Below, in pieces: positions 7,890 to 14,841 of a DNA stretch of 22,651 bases (its first letter is position 1; every line of letters starts with the position of its first letter). The notes under the pieces were generated by a model. That model saw only the letters and a list, made by a program, of their open reading frames with translations, ran no database searches and was not told the DNA's origin. Source of the stretch: a virus. The position numbers and the translations under genes were made by a program. The stretch lies in the IMG/VR virus record IMGVR_UViG_3300025840_000274, positions 1 through 22,651 of that record. One strand, 5' to 3'.

Positions 7890-8831
7890 TAAATTTCCAG
7901 TCATACTTCCTTTTGCATATTCTGTTGCTCTGTTTTCAAAGAAATTTGTATGCTCTACACCATTTAAAACCCAATCAAGCCAAGGTAATGGATTATCTTT
8001 AACAGCAAAATTAGGTTTTAAGCCTAGCTGCAACAGTCTTCGGTCTGCAATATGACGGATGTATTGTTTAATTTGGTCTGGCTCTATACCTTCCACACCA
8101 CCTTGTTCAAATGCTAAATCAATAAATTTATCTTCTAATGATACCATGTCTCTAGCAATGTCGTATAAAGTTTTCTTAAAATCATCATTCCAAATGTGTT
8201 TGTTTTCATCAACTAATGCATGAAATAATTTTATTAAACAATCAACATGATGGCTTTCATCTCTTATGGACCAGGTAACTATTTGGCACATTCCTTTCAT
8301 TTTTCCAAATCTTTGAAAATTTAAAAGCATTACAAATGAAGCAAACAATTGTAGTCCTTCACCAAACGCTGAGAATGTTGCAAGTTCTCTTGCCATGCCT
8401 TCAACACCTTCACCTTTATTTCTAAATAAATAATCGTGTTTGTCAGCCATAGCTTTATATTCTTGAAAAGCTTTGTACTCACTATCTGGTAAACCAATTG
8501 TATCATTTAATAATGAATAAGAGTGTGCATGATTAGCTTCACTTGTAGCAATTGAAGATAACATCATTCTTATTTCTGGTGGTTTAAATTTTGGAATATA
8601 ATTATCAAGGTACGCTTGAGCAATATCTACATCGCCTTGCGTAAAGAATTTTAAAATCTGTGTAATTAAATTCTTTTCCTTATCAGTTAATCTTTCATTC
8701 CAATCTCTAACGTCTTCTGCTAATGGCACTTCACTTGGAAGCCAGTGCATTTTTTGTTGTTGGTCGTAAGCTTCAAAAGCCCACGGATATTGAAATGGTT
8801 TGTAATATTCTCTAGTTTTTAATAGACTCAT
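7881..8831 (-). CDS. nrdB: Class I ribonucleotide reductase small subunit
   Basis: A 316-aa ferritin-like R2 subunit that holds the di-metal/tyrosyl-radical cofactor for reduction of ribonucleotides to deoxyribonucleotides. All six metal ligands can be placed with E. coli spacing: D67, E98, H101, E158, E192 and H195. The radical tyrosine is Y105 in SEANHAHSY, so this is not a tyrosine-less class Ic type. It is shorter than E. coli NrdB (376 aa). The C-terminus ends FFENRATEYAKGSMTGNLWG; the tail would dock with NrdA. Its ATG overlaps the speD-like stop as ATGA, so the two are translationally coupled. It supplies dNTPs for phage replication from host RNA. Confidence 0.95.
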   Translation of the reverse strand: MSLLKTREYYKPFQYPWAFEAYDQQQKMHWLPSEVPLAEDVRDWNERLTDKEKNLITQILKFFTQGDVDIAQAYLDNYIPKFKPPEIRMMLSSIATSEANHAHSYSLLNDTIGLPDSEYKAFQEYKAMADKHDYLFRNKGEGVEGMARELATFSAFGEGLQLFASFVMLLNFQRFGKMKGMCQIVTWSIRDESHHVDCLIKLFHALVDENKHIWNDDFKKTLYDIARDMVSLEDKFIDLAFEQGGVEGIEPDQIKQYIRHIADRRLLQLGLKPNFAVKDNPLPWLDWVLNGVEHTNFFENRATEYAKGSMTGNLWG

Positions 8832-9196
8832 TTTTCCTCCTCTATTTTGATTAAATTTTTTCTATCTAAAATTGCGTATGATAAATTTATTGGTTCAAAT
8901 TCATTAAGATATTTAAAAACAATTTCTTTATCTAATGTACTACAAGTGTAAACATCCAATTGCACAATGCTTGGGTTTGTTTCATCCCATGAATGCATTG
9001 CAATGTGTGATGTCTCAATACAAGACACACACGTTAATCCTCTATTGCCTTCTTTATTACAGTAAACTGCAATTGGCTGTCCCAATCGTTTCATACCAAT
9101 AGATAAAATTAATTTTTTTATCCATTTTTTTATTTTACGAATATCTGTAGGAGGTTGCTTAACTTCTGCTCTTATAATTATATGTCTATGTTCCAT
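8828..9196 (-). CDS. speD: S-adenosylmethionine decarboxylase-like proenzyme (SpeD family)
   Basis: A 122-aa protein of the short bacterial SpeD type. AdoMet decarboxylase makes the aminopropyl donor for spermidine and self-cleaves to form a pyruvoyl group. The core CIETSHIAMHSWDE followed by LDVYTC matches SESHLTIHTWPE and DVFTC of the family. S63 (pyruvoyl precursor), H68 and C85 are in register with the B. subtilis enzyme (S63, H68, C83). The residue before S63 is Thr62 rather than the usual Glu, so processing or substrate may differ; some SpeD relatives are ornithine or arginine decarboxylases. It starts in a TAATG overlap with the 56-aa gene and ends in an ATGA overlap with nrdB. Confidence 0.85.
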   Translation of the reverse strand: MEHRHIIIRAEVKQPPTDIRKIKKWIKKLILSIGMKRLGQPIAVYCNKEGNRGLTCVSCIETSHIAMHSWDETNPSIVQLDVYTCSTLDKEIVFKYLNEFEPINLSYAILDRKNLIKIEEEK

Positions 9197-9366
9197 TAAA
9201 AATTATTTAATAATTCAATTCCTTCAATCAAAATTATCACTCCTAATTCTAATGCTAAAATTGTATGGTAGATTGTCCACAAAACTGTTTGCTTTTGTTT
9301 TTTGTGACAACTACAACATTTCTTTTTTGGTTTATCTAAACCATCAAATATACTACTGTCGGTCAT
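9196..9366 (-). CDS. Small membrane protein with CCxC motif (56 aa)
   Basis: Direct translation gives 56 codons: an acidic start (MTDSSIFDGLD), a basic, cysteine-rich KPKKKCCSCHKKQKQ, then one hydrophobic segment from about residue 28 to 52 (TVLWTIYHTILALELGVIILIEGIE). The C-C-x-C-H cluster could bind a metal or be redox active. Its ATG overlaps the previous stop as ATGA, and its own stop overlaps the speD-like start as TAATG. This double coupling is the main reason to call it real. Function unknown; single-span topology with the cysteine cluster probably on the cytoplasmic side because of the flanking Lys. A holin-like role is possible but the context argues for a link with the RNR genes. 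Confidence 0.7.
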   Translation of the reverse strand: MTDSSIFDGLDKPKKKCCSCHKKQKQTVLWTIYHTILALELGVIILIEGIELLNNF

Positions 9367-9530
9367 TTTTTTCCTTGCCCTCTATATTTAAGTTGTTTTC
9401 TTGTTCTGCCTTTACGTTTACTTTTGTTAAGCATACTAGTGCTAGGGTTTTTACCTATGCTAGTTTTTTTATATTTAGACCTAGTCTCGTGTGCTTCTAC
9501 ATTAAGTAAATTCTTTTTAACTTTTGCCAT
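9363..9530 (-). CDS. Small basic protein (55 aa)
   Basis: A 55-aa, highly basic protein starting MAKVKKNLLNVEAHET, then KKTSIGKNPSTSMLNKSKRK and ending KYRGQGKK. The KTSIGK and KKYRGQG-type ends are familiar from short marine T7-like phage proteins of unknown role. Its ATG lies one base after the nrdA stop, and its stop overlaps the next start as ATGA, so it belongs to the same coupled transcript. Basic charge suggests nucleic-acid binding. No ribosome site is needed beyond coupling, though the nrdA end offers a purine-rich stretch. Confidence 0.7.
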   Translation of the reverse strand: MAKVKKNLLNVEAHETRSKYKKTSIGKNPSTSMLNKSKRKGRTRKQLKYRGQGKK

Positions 9531-9531
9531 A

Positions 9532-11289
9532 CTATGCTTGACAAGCTAGACACTCGTCTTCTGCGTCTGGTCTAACTACCCTTTCTATTTTTGTTGAAAT
9601 TATTTCTGCTCTTTTAATTGCTTCTGAACGACAATAGTAAAGTGTCTTCAATCCTTTTTTCCAGGCTGACAAATGTAACAAATGTAAATCTTTAATGTTA
9701 ACATCAGCAGGCACAAAAATATTTACACTTTGTGATTGGCAAATATATTGTTGTCGGTCAGCAGCTAAATCAATAATCCATCGTTGGTCTATTTCAATAG
9801 CTGTAGCAAATACTTCTTTTTCTAATTCAGATAATTCTTCTAAATGTTTTACTGAACCACGTTTAGCTAAAATACTTTTCCAGGTAGTATCATTATCAAT
9901 GCCTTTTTCTTTTAATATTTTTTGTAAATATTTATTTTTCATTAAAAATGTACCACTCATAGTTTTTTGACTGTAAACATTTGCTCTCATAGGTTCGATA
10001 GATGGACTGGTGCTGCCACAAATAATACTGCTTGTTGCGTTTGGTGCGATAGCTAACAAGTGAGCATTACGCATTCCAGTACCTACCATGTCTGGCGCTT
10101 CACCTCGTTCTTTACCTAATGATTTAGAAGTTTCTTCTGCTTGTTTTTTAATATGCGAAAAGATTATTTTGTTTTGGACTTTAGCCATAACACTTTCAAA
10201 AGGTATGTTTTTACTTTGTAGATACGAATGAAAACCCATTGTCCCAAGTCCAATGCTACGCTCACGCATAGCTGAATACTTAGCACGATGCAGAAAATCA
10301 TTAGCGTTGTTAATAAAATACTCCAATACATTATCGAGGAAACGAACCACGTCAGGTATGAAGCTACTGTCTTCTTTCCATTCATCATATTTTTCTAAGT
10401 TAAGAGAAGACAAACAACACACTGCTGTTCGTTCTTCATTTGTTGGTAATGTAATTTCACTACATAAATTTGAGTGATGTACTTTTAATCCAATTTTCTT
10501 CTGAGACTCCGGCAAAGACTTTTGCACTGTGTCAATGAAGCAGATGTAAGGTTCACCAGTTGCCACTCTAGTCTCAAGAATTTTTTGCCATAATTTTTTA
10601 GCAGAGACTTTTCTAACAACTCGTTTTGTGTGTGGGTCAATAAGTTCCCAAGTATCATCGGCACTAGGATTAATAGTGCAATTGTCAATAATAGACATAA
10701 ACTTATCACTAATGTTAATACCATGATGAAGGTTAAGACATTTACGATGAACGTCACCCCCACTAGGTTTACGCATTTCAATAAACTCTTCAATTTCTGG
10801 ATGAGATATATCTTGGTATGCAGCATAACTTCCTCTTCTTGTTTTACCTTGTGAGAACGCTAACATTTCTGAGTCAACTACGTGCATGAATGGTATTGAG
10901 CCAGTAGATATAGAGCCACCAGAAGTTTCAGTTCCATCACTTCTAATGTGTCCCCAATGTCCACCGATACCACCACCCACTGTAGCTAACCAAGCATTCT
11001 CTGTGTAATGTTCTGTTAATCCTATTCGACTATCTGGTACGTAATTTAAAAAGCACGAAATAGGCATTCCTCTTTTAGTTCCACCATTTGTTAAAATGGG
11101 TGTAGAAAACATAAACCATAGATTAGACGCATATTTATAAATACGTTCAGCCATTTCTGAGTTATCAGAAAATGTTTTAGAAACTCTATAAAAAGATTCT
11201 TGAGGGCTAGTTTCTTCATCTGTTAAATATCTATCTTTTAATATTCTTAACCCTGCGTCTGATAATAATGCGTCTTTACTGTAATCCAT
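9532..11289 (-). CDS. nrdA: Class I ribonucleotide reductase large subunit (no ATP-cone)
   Basis: A 585-aa catalytic R1 subunit, shorter than E. coli NrdA (761 aa). The radical site is N274-C276-E278 in HSNLCSEI; the substrate-reducing cysteine pair is C79 (PISCFL) and C291 (AVCCLS). The radical-transfer tyrosines Y551-Y552 are in LYYCRSEA, and the C-terminal redox CxxC is C580/C583 in CLACQA. The N-terminal ATP-cone that lets dATP shut off cellular enzymes is absent: the reading starts close to the first core helix. This would suit dNTP overproduction in infection. It is the first gene of the block nrdA, 55 aa, 56 aa, speD, nrdB and starts 6 bases after the DUF3310 gene. Confidence 0.95.
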   Translation of the reverse strand: MDYSKDALLSDAGLRILKDRYLTDEETSPQESFYRVSKTFSDNSEMAERIYKYASNLWFMFSTPILTNGGTKRGMPISCFLNYVPDSRIGLTEHYTENAWLATVGGGIGGHWGHIRSDGTETSGGSISTGSIPFMHVVDSEMLAFSQGKTRRGSYAAYQDISHPEIEEFIEMRKPSGGDVHRKCLNLHHGINISDKFMSIIDNCTINPSADDTWELIDPHTKRVVRKVSAKKLWQKILETRVATGEPYICFIDTVQKSLPESQKKIGLKVHHSNLCSEITLPTNEERTAVCCLSSLNLEKYDEWKEDSSFIPDVVRFLDNVLEYFINNANDFLHRAKYSAMRERSIGLGTMGFHSYLQSKNIPFESVMAKVQNKIIFSHIKKQAEETSKSLGKERGEAPDMVGTGMRNAHLLAIAPNATSSIICGSTSPSIEPMRANVYSQKTMSGTFLMKNKYLQKILKEKGIDNDTTWKSILAKRGSVKHLEELSELEKEVFATAIEIDQRWIIDLAADRQQYICQSQSVNIFVPADVNIKDLHLLHLSAWKKGLKTLYYCRSEAIKRAEIISTKIERVVRPDAEDECLACQA

Positions 11290-11295
11290 GTGTTT

Positions 11296-11505
11296 CTATT
11301 CCTGTTTTTTTAATTGTTTGTTAATGATAAAGTCGATGTACTGTTTTGCTTTTAATAAATCTTGAACACCGTTTTTCTTTTTGTGTCTCAATAAATATTT
11401 AATTACGTTGCCAGTACAAAAGTCTAAGTTGTTAGCAATTATAAAATCTATAGGTTCGATTTTATGTTGCGTGTAGTGTGGAGGTTCTTTGATTAAATCT
11501 GCCAT
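11296..11505 (-). CDS. DUF3310 family protein (69 aa)
   Basis: A 69-aa protein with the DUF3310 signature: PPHYTQHKIEPIDFIIANNLDFCTGNVIKYLLRHKKKNGVQDLLKAKQYID. In T7 a domain of this kind is part of gp1.7, a nucleotide kinase; whether the isolated domain has that activity is not known. Lying between exonuclease and nrdA, it fits nucleotide supply. The start overlaps the end of the exonuclease gene by 13 bases. High confidence in family, low in function. Confidence 0.85.
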   Translation of the reverse strand: MADLIKEPPHYTQHKIEPIDFIIANNLDFCTGNVIKYLLRHKKKNGVQDLLKAKQYIDFIINKQLKKQE

Positions 11506-12239
11506 CTAGTAACCTCACCAGTTTTCATGTTGTATTCACCGTGTCTTAATATTCTAGCAACTTGTGCTTGTTGAAAAGCATCGTGTTCAAACAAACCTTT
11601 TTTCTCATAGGTCTTAACAACTAAATCCCATTGTTGTCTTAATGGTAATTTTTTATCTTTAAGTATTTTTTGTGCAGTCACTGTGCCAATAGAAGGACAG
11701 CCAGAAAAACCATCAACAGCATCACCAGTAAGTGTCTGTACTAAATGCCACCAGTCACATTCAGTTTTATTTCTTTTGACAATTGTTCTACCGTCTTGAG
11801 AAAGTTTACCTGGAATTTGTCTTAGGTCTTTATCTAAAGAACAAATAATTCTTTCTTCTTTTTTCTGTGGTTCAGTAGCTAATATACCTAGTACGTCATC
11901 AGCTTCTAAATTTGGATAAATGATTGCATCGTATTCATCAATCAACCATTTTCTAATTGCCCCTAATATTAAAGGCTTACGTTTTTGTTTACGATTATCC
12001 TTATAGCTAGGTAAAATGTCTTTTCTAAAATTAACATTATCAGTTAGTGCAATTGTAATACTATCAGCTTGTAGATTTTCTTTTAAATCTTCTATCTCGG
12101 ATAGTGCGAGATATTTTCCTTGGTTTTCATCTGCGTGTAAAGTCCAAATAGTTGAGTCTTCCCATTTGATACTATGCTCTGACATAGTTGAAGCTTTGTA
12201 CGCAATAATGTCACCATCTATTAAGAGTCTTCTCTTCAT
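11493..12239 (-). CDS. 5'-3' exonuclease (T7 gp6-like, FEN family)
   Basis: A 248-aa protein of the 5' nuclease family. N-terminal LLIDGDIIAYKAS holds the first metal-binding Asp; LEADDVLGILA and ICSLDKDLRQIPGKL hold the middle acidic cluster; and LTGDAVDGFSGCPSIGTVTAQKIL is the helix-hairpin-helix DNA-binding element with its acidic residue. T7 gp6 degrades host DNA, removes RNA primers and acts in recombination and concatemer processing. It is somewhat shorter than T7 gp6 (300 aa). It follows the PD-(D/E)XK gene and precedes DUF3310, matching the T7 replication order. Confidence 0.92.
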   Translation of the reverse strand: MKRRLLIDGDIIAYKASTMSEHSIKWEDSTIWTLHADENQGKYLALSEIEDLKENLQADSITIALTDNVNFRKDILPSYKDNRKQKRKPLILGAIRKWLIDEYDAIIYPNLEADDVLGILATEPQKKEERIICSLDKDLRQIPGKLSQDGRTIVKRNKTECDWWHLVQTLTGDAVDGFSGCPSIGTVTAQKILKDKKLPLRQQWDLVVKTYEKKGLFEHDAFQQAQVARILRHGEYNMKTGEVTRWQI

Positions 12240-12263
12240 GGATTATATCCTCCTACGGATTGG

Positions 12264-12641
12264 TTATGTTAAATTTTTTGATTGGAATAATTCTTTTAAA
12301 GGAATCAAAATGCATTTACTTGCATTGTTGTCACCAATCATTCTGTAATTTTTCTTAAACTTTTCTGTTATCTTTTTAAGTTTAGGTACTTCAAAGATTA
12401 ATTTACAATAATCATCTTTACCTAAAGATAAAATATGAACCCAGTAGTCAGCTTGTGTTACAGATAAACCAGAAGGCTTACCCCAACATTCAATTTCTAT
12501 TGCAATGTTACCAGTCTTTGCCCACCAGTCTCTTTCAGTTTTTACTTCTATTTTATTTTTGTCCTGGTCCAGTAAAGATACTACTTTCTGTTCTCTTTCT
12601 TGACCGTACTTTAAATCAATGTCGAACTTATTATTTTTCAT
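12264..12641 (-). CDS. PD-(D/E)XK nuclease-like protein (125 aa)
   Basis: A 125-aa protein with an N-terminal helix containing E15, a D25-D27 turn and the strand KIEVKTERDWW, giving the E32-x-K34 pair of PD-(D/E)XK nucleases. It continues GNIAIEIECWGKPSGLSVTQADYWVHIL, as in Holliday-junction or recombination-type endonuclease relatives. It has no T7 counterpart; the gp3 endonuclease is separate at 16534-16953. Its ATG overlaps the DNA polymerase stop as TAATG. It may act with the polymerase or exonuclease in DNA processing. Specific substrate unknown. Confidence 0.65.
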   Translation of the reverse strand: MKNNKFDIDLKYGQEREQKVVSLLDQDKNKIEVKTERDWWAKTGNIAIEIECWGKPSGLSVTQADYWVHILSLGKDDYCKLIFEVPKLKKITEKFKKNYRMIGDNNASKCILIPLKELFQSKNLT

Positions 12642-14350
12642 TAGTGTGTTTCACTCCAATTGTTTCCTATTTTATATTCGCCTGTTAATGGCACTCTTAA
12701 TTGGAAGTGTTCGCCAGTGCGTTTAATACATTCGACAGCTAACTCTCCTATTTCTTTTGCTTTGTCTTCATCACATTCAACTTGTATCTCGTCATGAACC
12801 CATAACAATTGTTGAACGCCAGACATATTTTTAACAGCGTTGTCAAACTCAACTAACCACCTTTTGCAAACGGCTGCGCCTGCCCCTTGTAAAAGTGTAT
12901 TTAAAGAACTGAAAGTATTTCTTACTTTAATCTTTCTTTTATCAAGACCGATTAAGTAACCACGTTCAGCAGAAAGTTGTACTTGTTTGATAAGTTTATT
13001 TAATGCAGGTAGTCTATCCAAGAAACGCTTCTTTACTTTGGCAGCTTCTTTGTTTGACTTGCCAGTTACTTCTGCAATTTTTGAAACACCTGCTCCGTAA
13101 AGCCATGCGTATAAAAATCTTTTACTTTGGTCTCTGGTTTCTAAACCTGCGTTGTGTTGATTAGTAGTGTGTATGTCACCGTTAACAACTATGTCAGCGT
13201 ATTCACCACCATCAAATTTTGCAATGTAGTGTCCAAGTAAACGTAACTCTAGTCCACTTACATCTATTCCTATTAATACTTTACCTTTTGGAACAGTAAA
13301 TAATTCTCTAAATTCTTTTCCATAAGGTACACTGACAGAGGGTACTTGTTGTAGATTAGGATTCATGGCTGTTGCTCTGCCAGTTACAGCATTATTAGTA
13401 TTTACAGTACCGTGTAATCTTCCATTCCGTTCTAATTTTAAATAAGCTTGATTACCTTCTGCTAACATTCCTATTCTTTTTTCTAATAAAAAATATTTAG
13501 CTAACAATTTTGCTTCTGGATATTCTAAACTATTTAAAACTGTATCATCTACTTTTGGTTTACCGTCTGGTGTAAAGTCTTTTGGTTTCCAATTGTATTT
13601 TTCAATTAATCTTTCTGCAATATGCATTCTGCTAGAAGGATTAAACTCAACAACTTTATCCTTTAATGGTTTACCAGTTTTTTCTGATACTCTTTTAATA
13701 ACTTTTGGTTTAAAAGTTTCTTCCATTTCTCTTTTAATCTTGTCTCGTTGTGCTGACAGATTAGCATAAAGTTTACTGGCTTTGTTTTTGTCAAACAAAA
13801 TTCCATACCTTTCTTGCCTAGAAATTAATTCAGAAACTGAATGCTCAAGCGCTAAAGCTTGTTTAGAATAATTATAATCTACAATTCTTTTATATAAATC
13901 ATGTGTAACTTCTACATCTTGTACACAATACTCTAACATTTCATCTGTAAACTCTTGCCAATCAGTTTCAAATTCTTGTTTGTAATTCCCTAGTCTAACA
14001 CCCCACGCTTTAAGACTATGTTTGTTGACTAATTTTCTTGGGAAATCTTTTGTATGCACACGCTTCATATCCGACTCCATTAAGTCAGACCAAATCAAAC
14101 GTGTAGCCACCAAAGTGTCAAACACTTTAGCTTTTGTTTTAAAGTTATATAATTTTTCTAACACAGGAATGTCAAACTTAATTATGTTGTGTCCGATAAT
14201 AAGTTCTGCATTACTAAGTTTGTTTATGGCTTCATCATTAGATAAAGTTAAAACTTTTTCAGTGTCTATATCTTTTAAGACTATGCAATGAACCTTCGTG
14301 CAATCTTCTAATAAGTTATCTGTTTCTATGTCAAAACAGTATTTACTCAT
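12641..14350 (-). CDS. Family A DNA polymerase with 3'-5' exonuclease (T7 gp5-like)
   Basis: A 569-aa replicative polymerase; T7 gp5 is 704 aa. The exonuclease site has D7 and E9 (CFDIETDN), then GHNIIKFDIPVLEKL, and YCVQDVEVTHDLYKR. The polymerase site has motif A D363 (DVSGLELRLLGHY), the O-helix R406 to G419 (RDQSKRFLYAWLYG) and motif C H519-D520-E521 (WVHDEIQVE). The O-helix position equal to E. coli 762 is Tyr414, as in T7. Like T7 gp5 it would use a thioredoxin clamp, but the thioredoxin-binding loop is not clear. It is followed directly by the PD-(D/E)XK gene. Confidence 0.95.
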   Translation of the reverse strand: MSKYCFDIETDNLLEDCTKVHCIVLKDIDTEKVLTLSNDEAINKLSNAELIIGHNIIKFDIPVLEKLYNFKTKAKVFDTLVATRLIWSDLMESDMKRVHTKDFPRKLVNKHSLKAWGVRLGNYKQEFETDWQEFTDEMLEYCVQDVEVTHDLYKRIVDYNYSKQALALEHSVSELISRQERYGILFDKNKASKLYANLSAQRDKIKREMEETFKPKVIKRVSEKTGKPLKDKVVEFNPSSRMHIAERLIEKYNWKPKDFTPDGKPKVDDTVLNSLEYPEAKLLAKYFLLEKRIGMLAEGNQAYLKLERNGRLHGTVNTNNAVTGRATAMNPNLQQVPSVSVPYGKEFRELFTVPKGKVLIGIDVSGLELRLLGHYIAKFDGGEYADIVVNGDIHTTNQHNAGLETRDQSKRFLYAWLYGAGVSKIAEVTGKSNKEAAKVKKRFLDRLPALNKLIKQVQLSAERGYLIGLDKRKIKVRNTFSSLNTLLQGAGAAVCKRWLVEFDNAVKNMSGVQQLLWVHDEIQVECDEDKAKEIGELAVECIKRTGEHFQLRVPLTGEYKIGNNWSETH

Positions 14351-14628
14351 ATTTTTATTTTCCTTACTTTTAATACGTTAACAGTAGGCATGGTTGTAAC
14401 GTTACCTACATCACCTAAACTTCCATCATCATTAAAATTAACATCGCCTACAATGATATGAACATCTTTGTCTGCTCTAATTAACCATCCACTTGTAATA
14501 CAAATTGTAACTTTACTTTGTTTAGCTTCTTTTAAATTTAACCAAGCTGCATTAGAATTTATATCTTTCCAATACACGTGAACGAATGGTGCGTTTAATA
14601 ATTTTTTATGTATAGTTGGTAGTTTCAT
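14347..14628 (-). CDS. Conserved hypothetical protein (93 aa)
   Basis: A 93-aa protein, probably all beta. It contains FVHVYWKDINSNAAWLNLKEAKQSKVTICITSGWLIRADKDVHIIVGDVNFNDDG, the V-x-W-x-D...W...S-G-x-L pattern of short phage proteins whose function is unknown to me. Its stop overlaps the DNA polymerase start as ATGA, so it is made in step with the polymerase. Its start follows the previous stop with no gap. A role in replication is suggested only by position. Confidence 0.7.
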   Translation of the reverse strand: MKLPTIHKKLLNAPFVHVYWKDINSNAAWLNLKEAKQSKVTICITSGWLIRADKDVHIIVGDVNFNDDGSLGDVGNVTTMPTVNVLKVRKIKI

Positions 14629-14841
14629 TTAATGTACCGTTGCCTGTTCTACAGTGACTCGACAAGCAGCTTCGTCATACATTGATAATTCATTCAACAT
14701 CATTTCTGCTGCAAGTCTAACCATTGTGTTAGGCACATGAATTGTTGCCATCTTGTCTGGATTTTTTCTGCAAAGTTCTATAGCGTCACTTACCTCATTG
14801 GTAATGTTCCAATTTTTCTTTGTTTTAAAAATCTCTTTCAT
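14629..14841 (-). CDS. Hypothetical protein (70 aa)
   Basis: A 70-aa mostly helical protein (MKEIFKTKKNWNITNEVSDAIELCRKNPDKMATIHVPNTMVRLAAEMMLNELSMYDEAA...). No recognised domain, membrane segment or signal. It overlaps the end of primase-helicase by 17 bases and abuts the 93-aa gene. Being between primase-helicase and DNA polymerase, it is a plausible replication accessory, like the small genes between 4 and 5 in T7, but nothing more can be said. Confidence 0.6.
   Translation of the reverse strand: MKEIFKTKKNWNITNEVSDAIELCRKNPDKMATIHVPNTMVRLAAEMMLNELSMYDEAACRVTVEQATVH

Noticed and set aside
9252-9509. Plus-strand 85-aa frame
   Set aside because: It is antisense to the two small coupled genes of the reductase block, and no other gene in the window is on the plus strand.
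10164-10826. Hydrophobic minus-strand frames inside nrdA (10164-10388 and 10485-10826)
   Set aside because: They are out-of-frame shadows of nrdA, which has all catalytic motifs; they have no ribosome sites.
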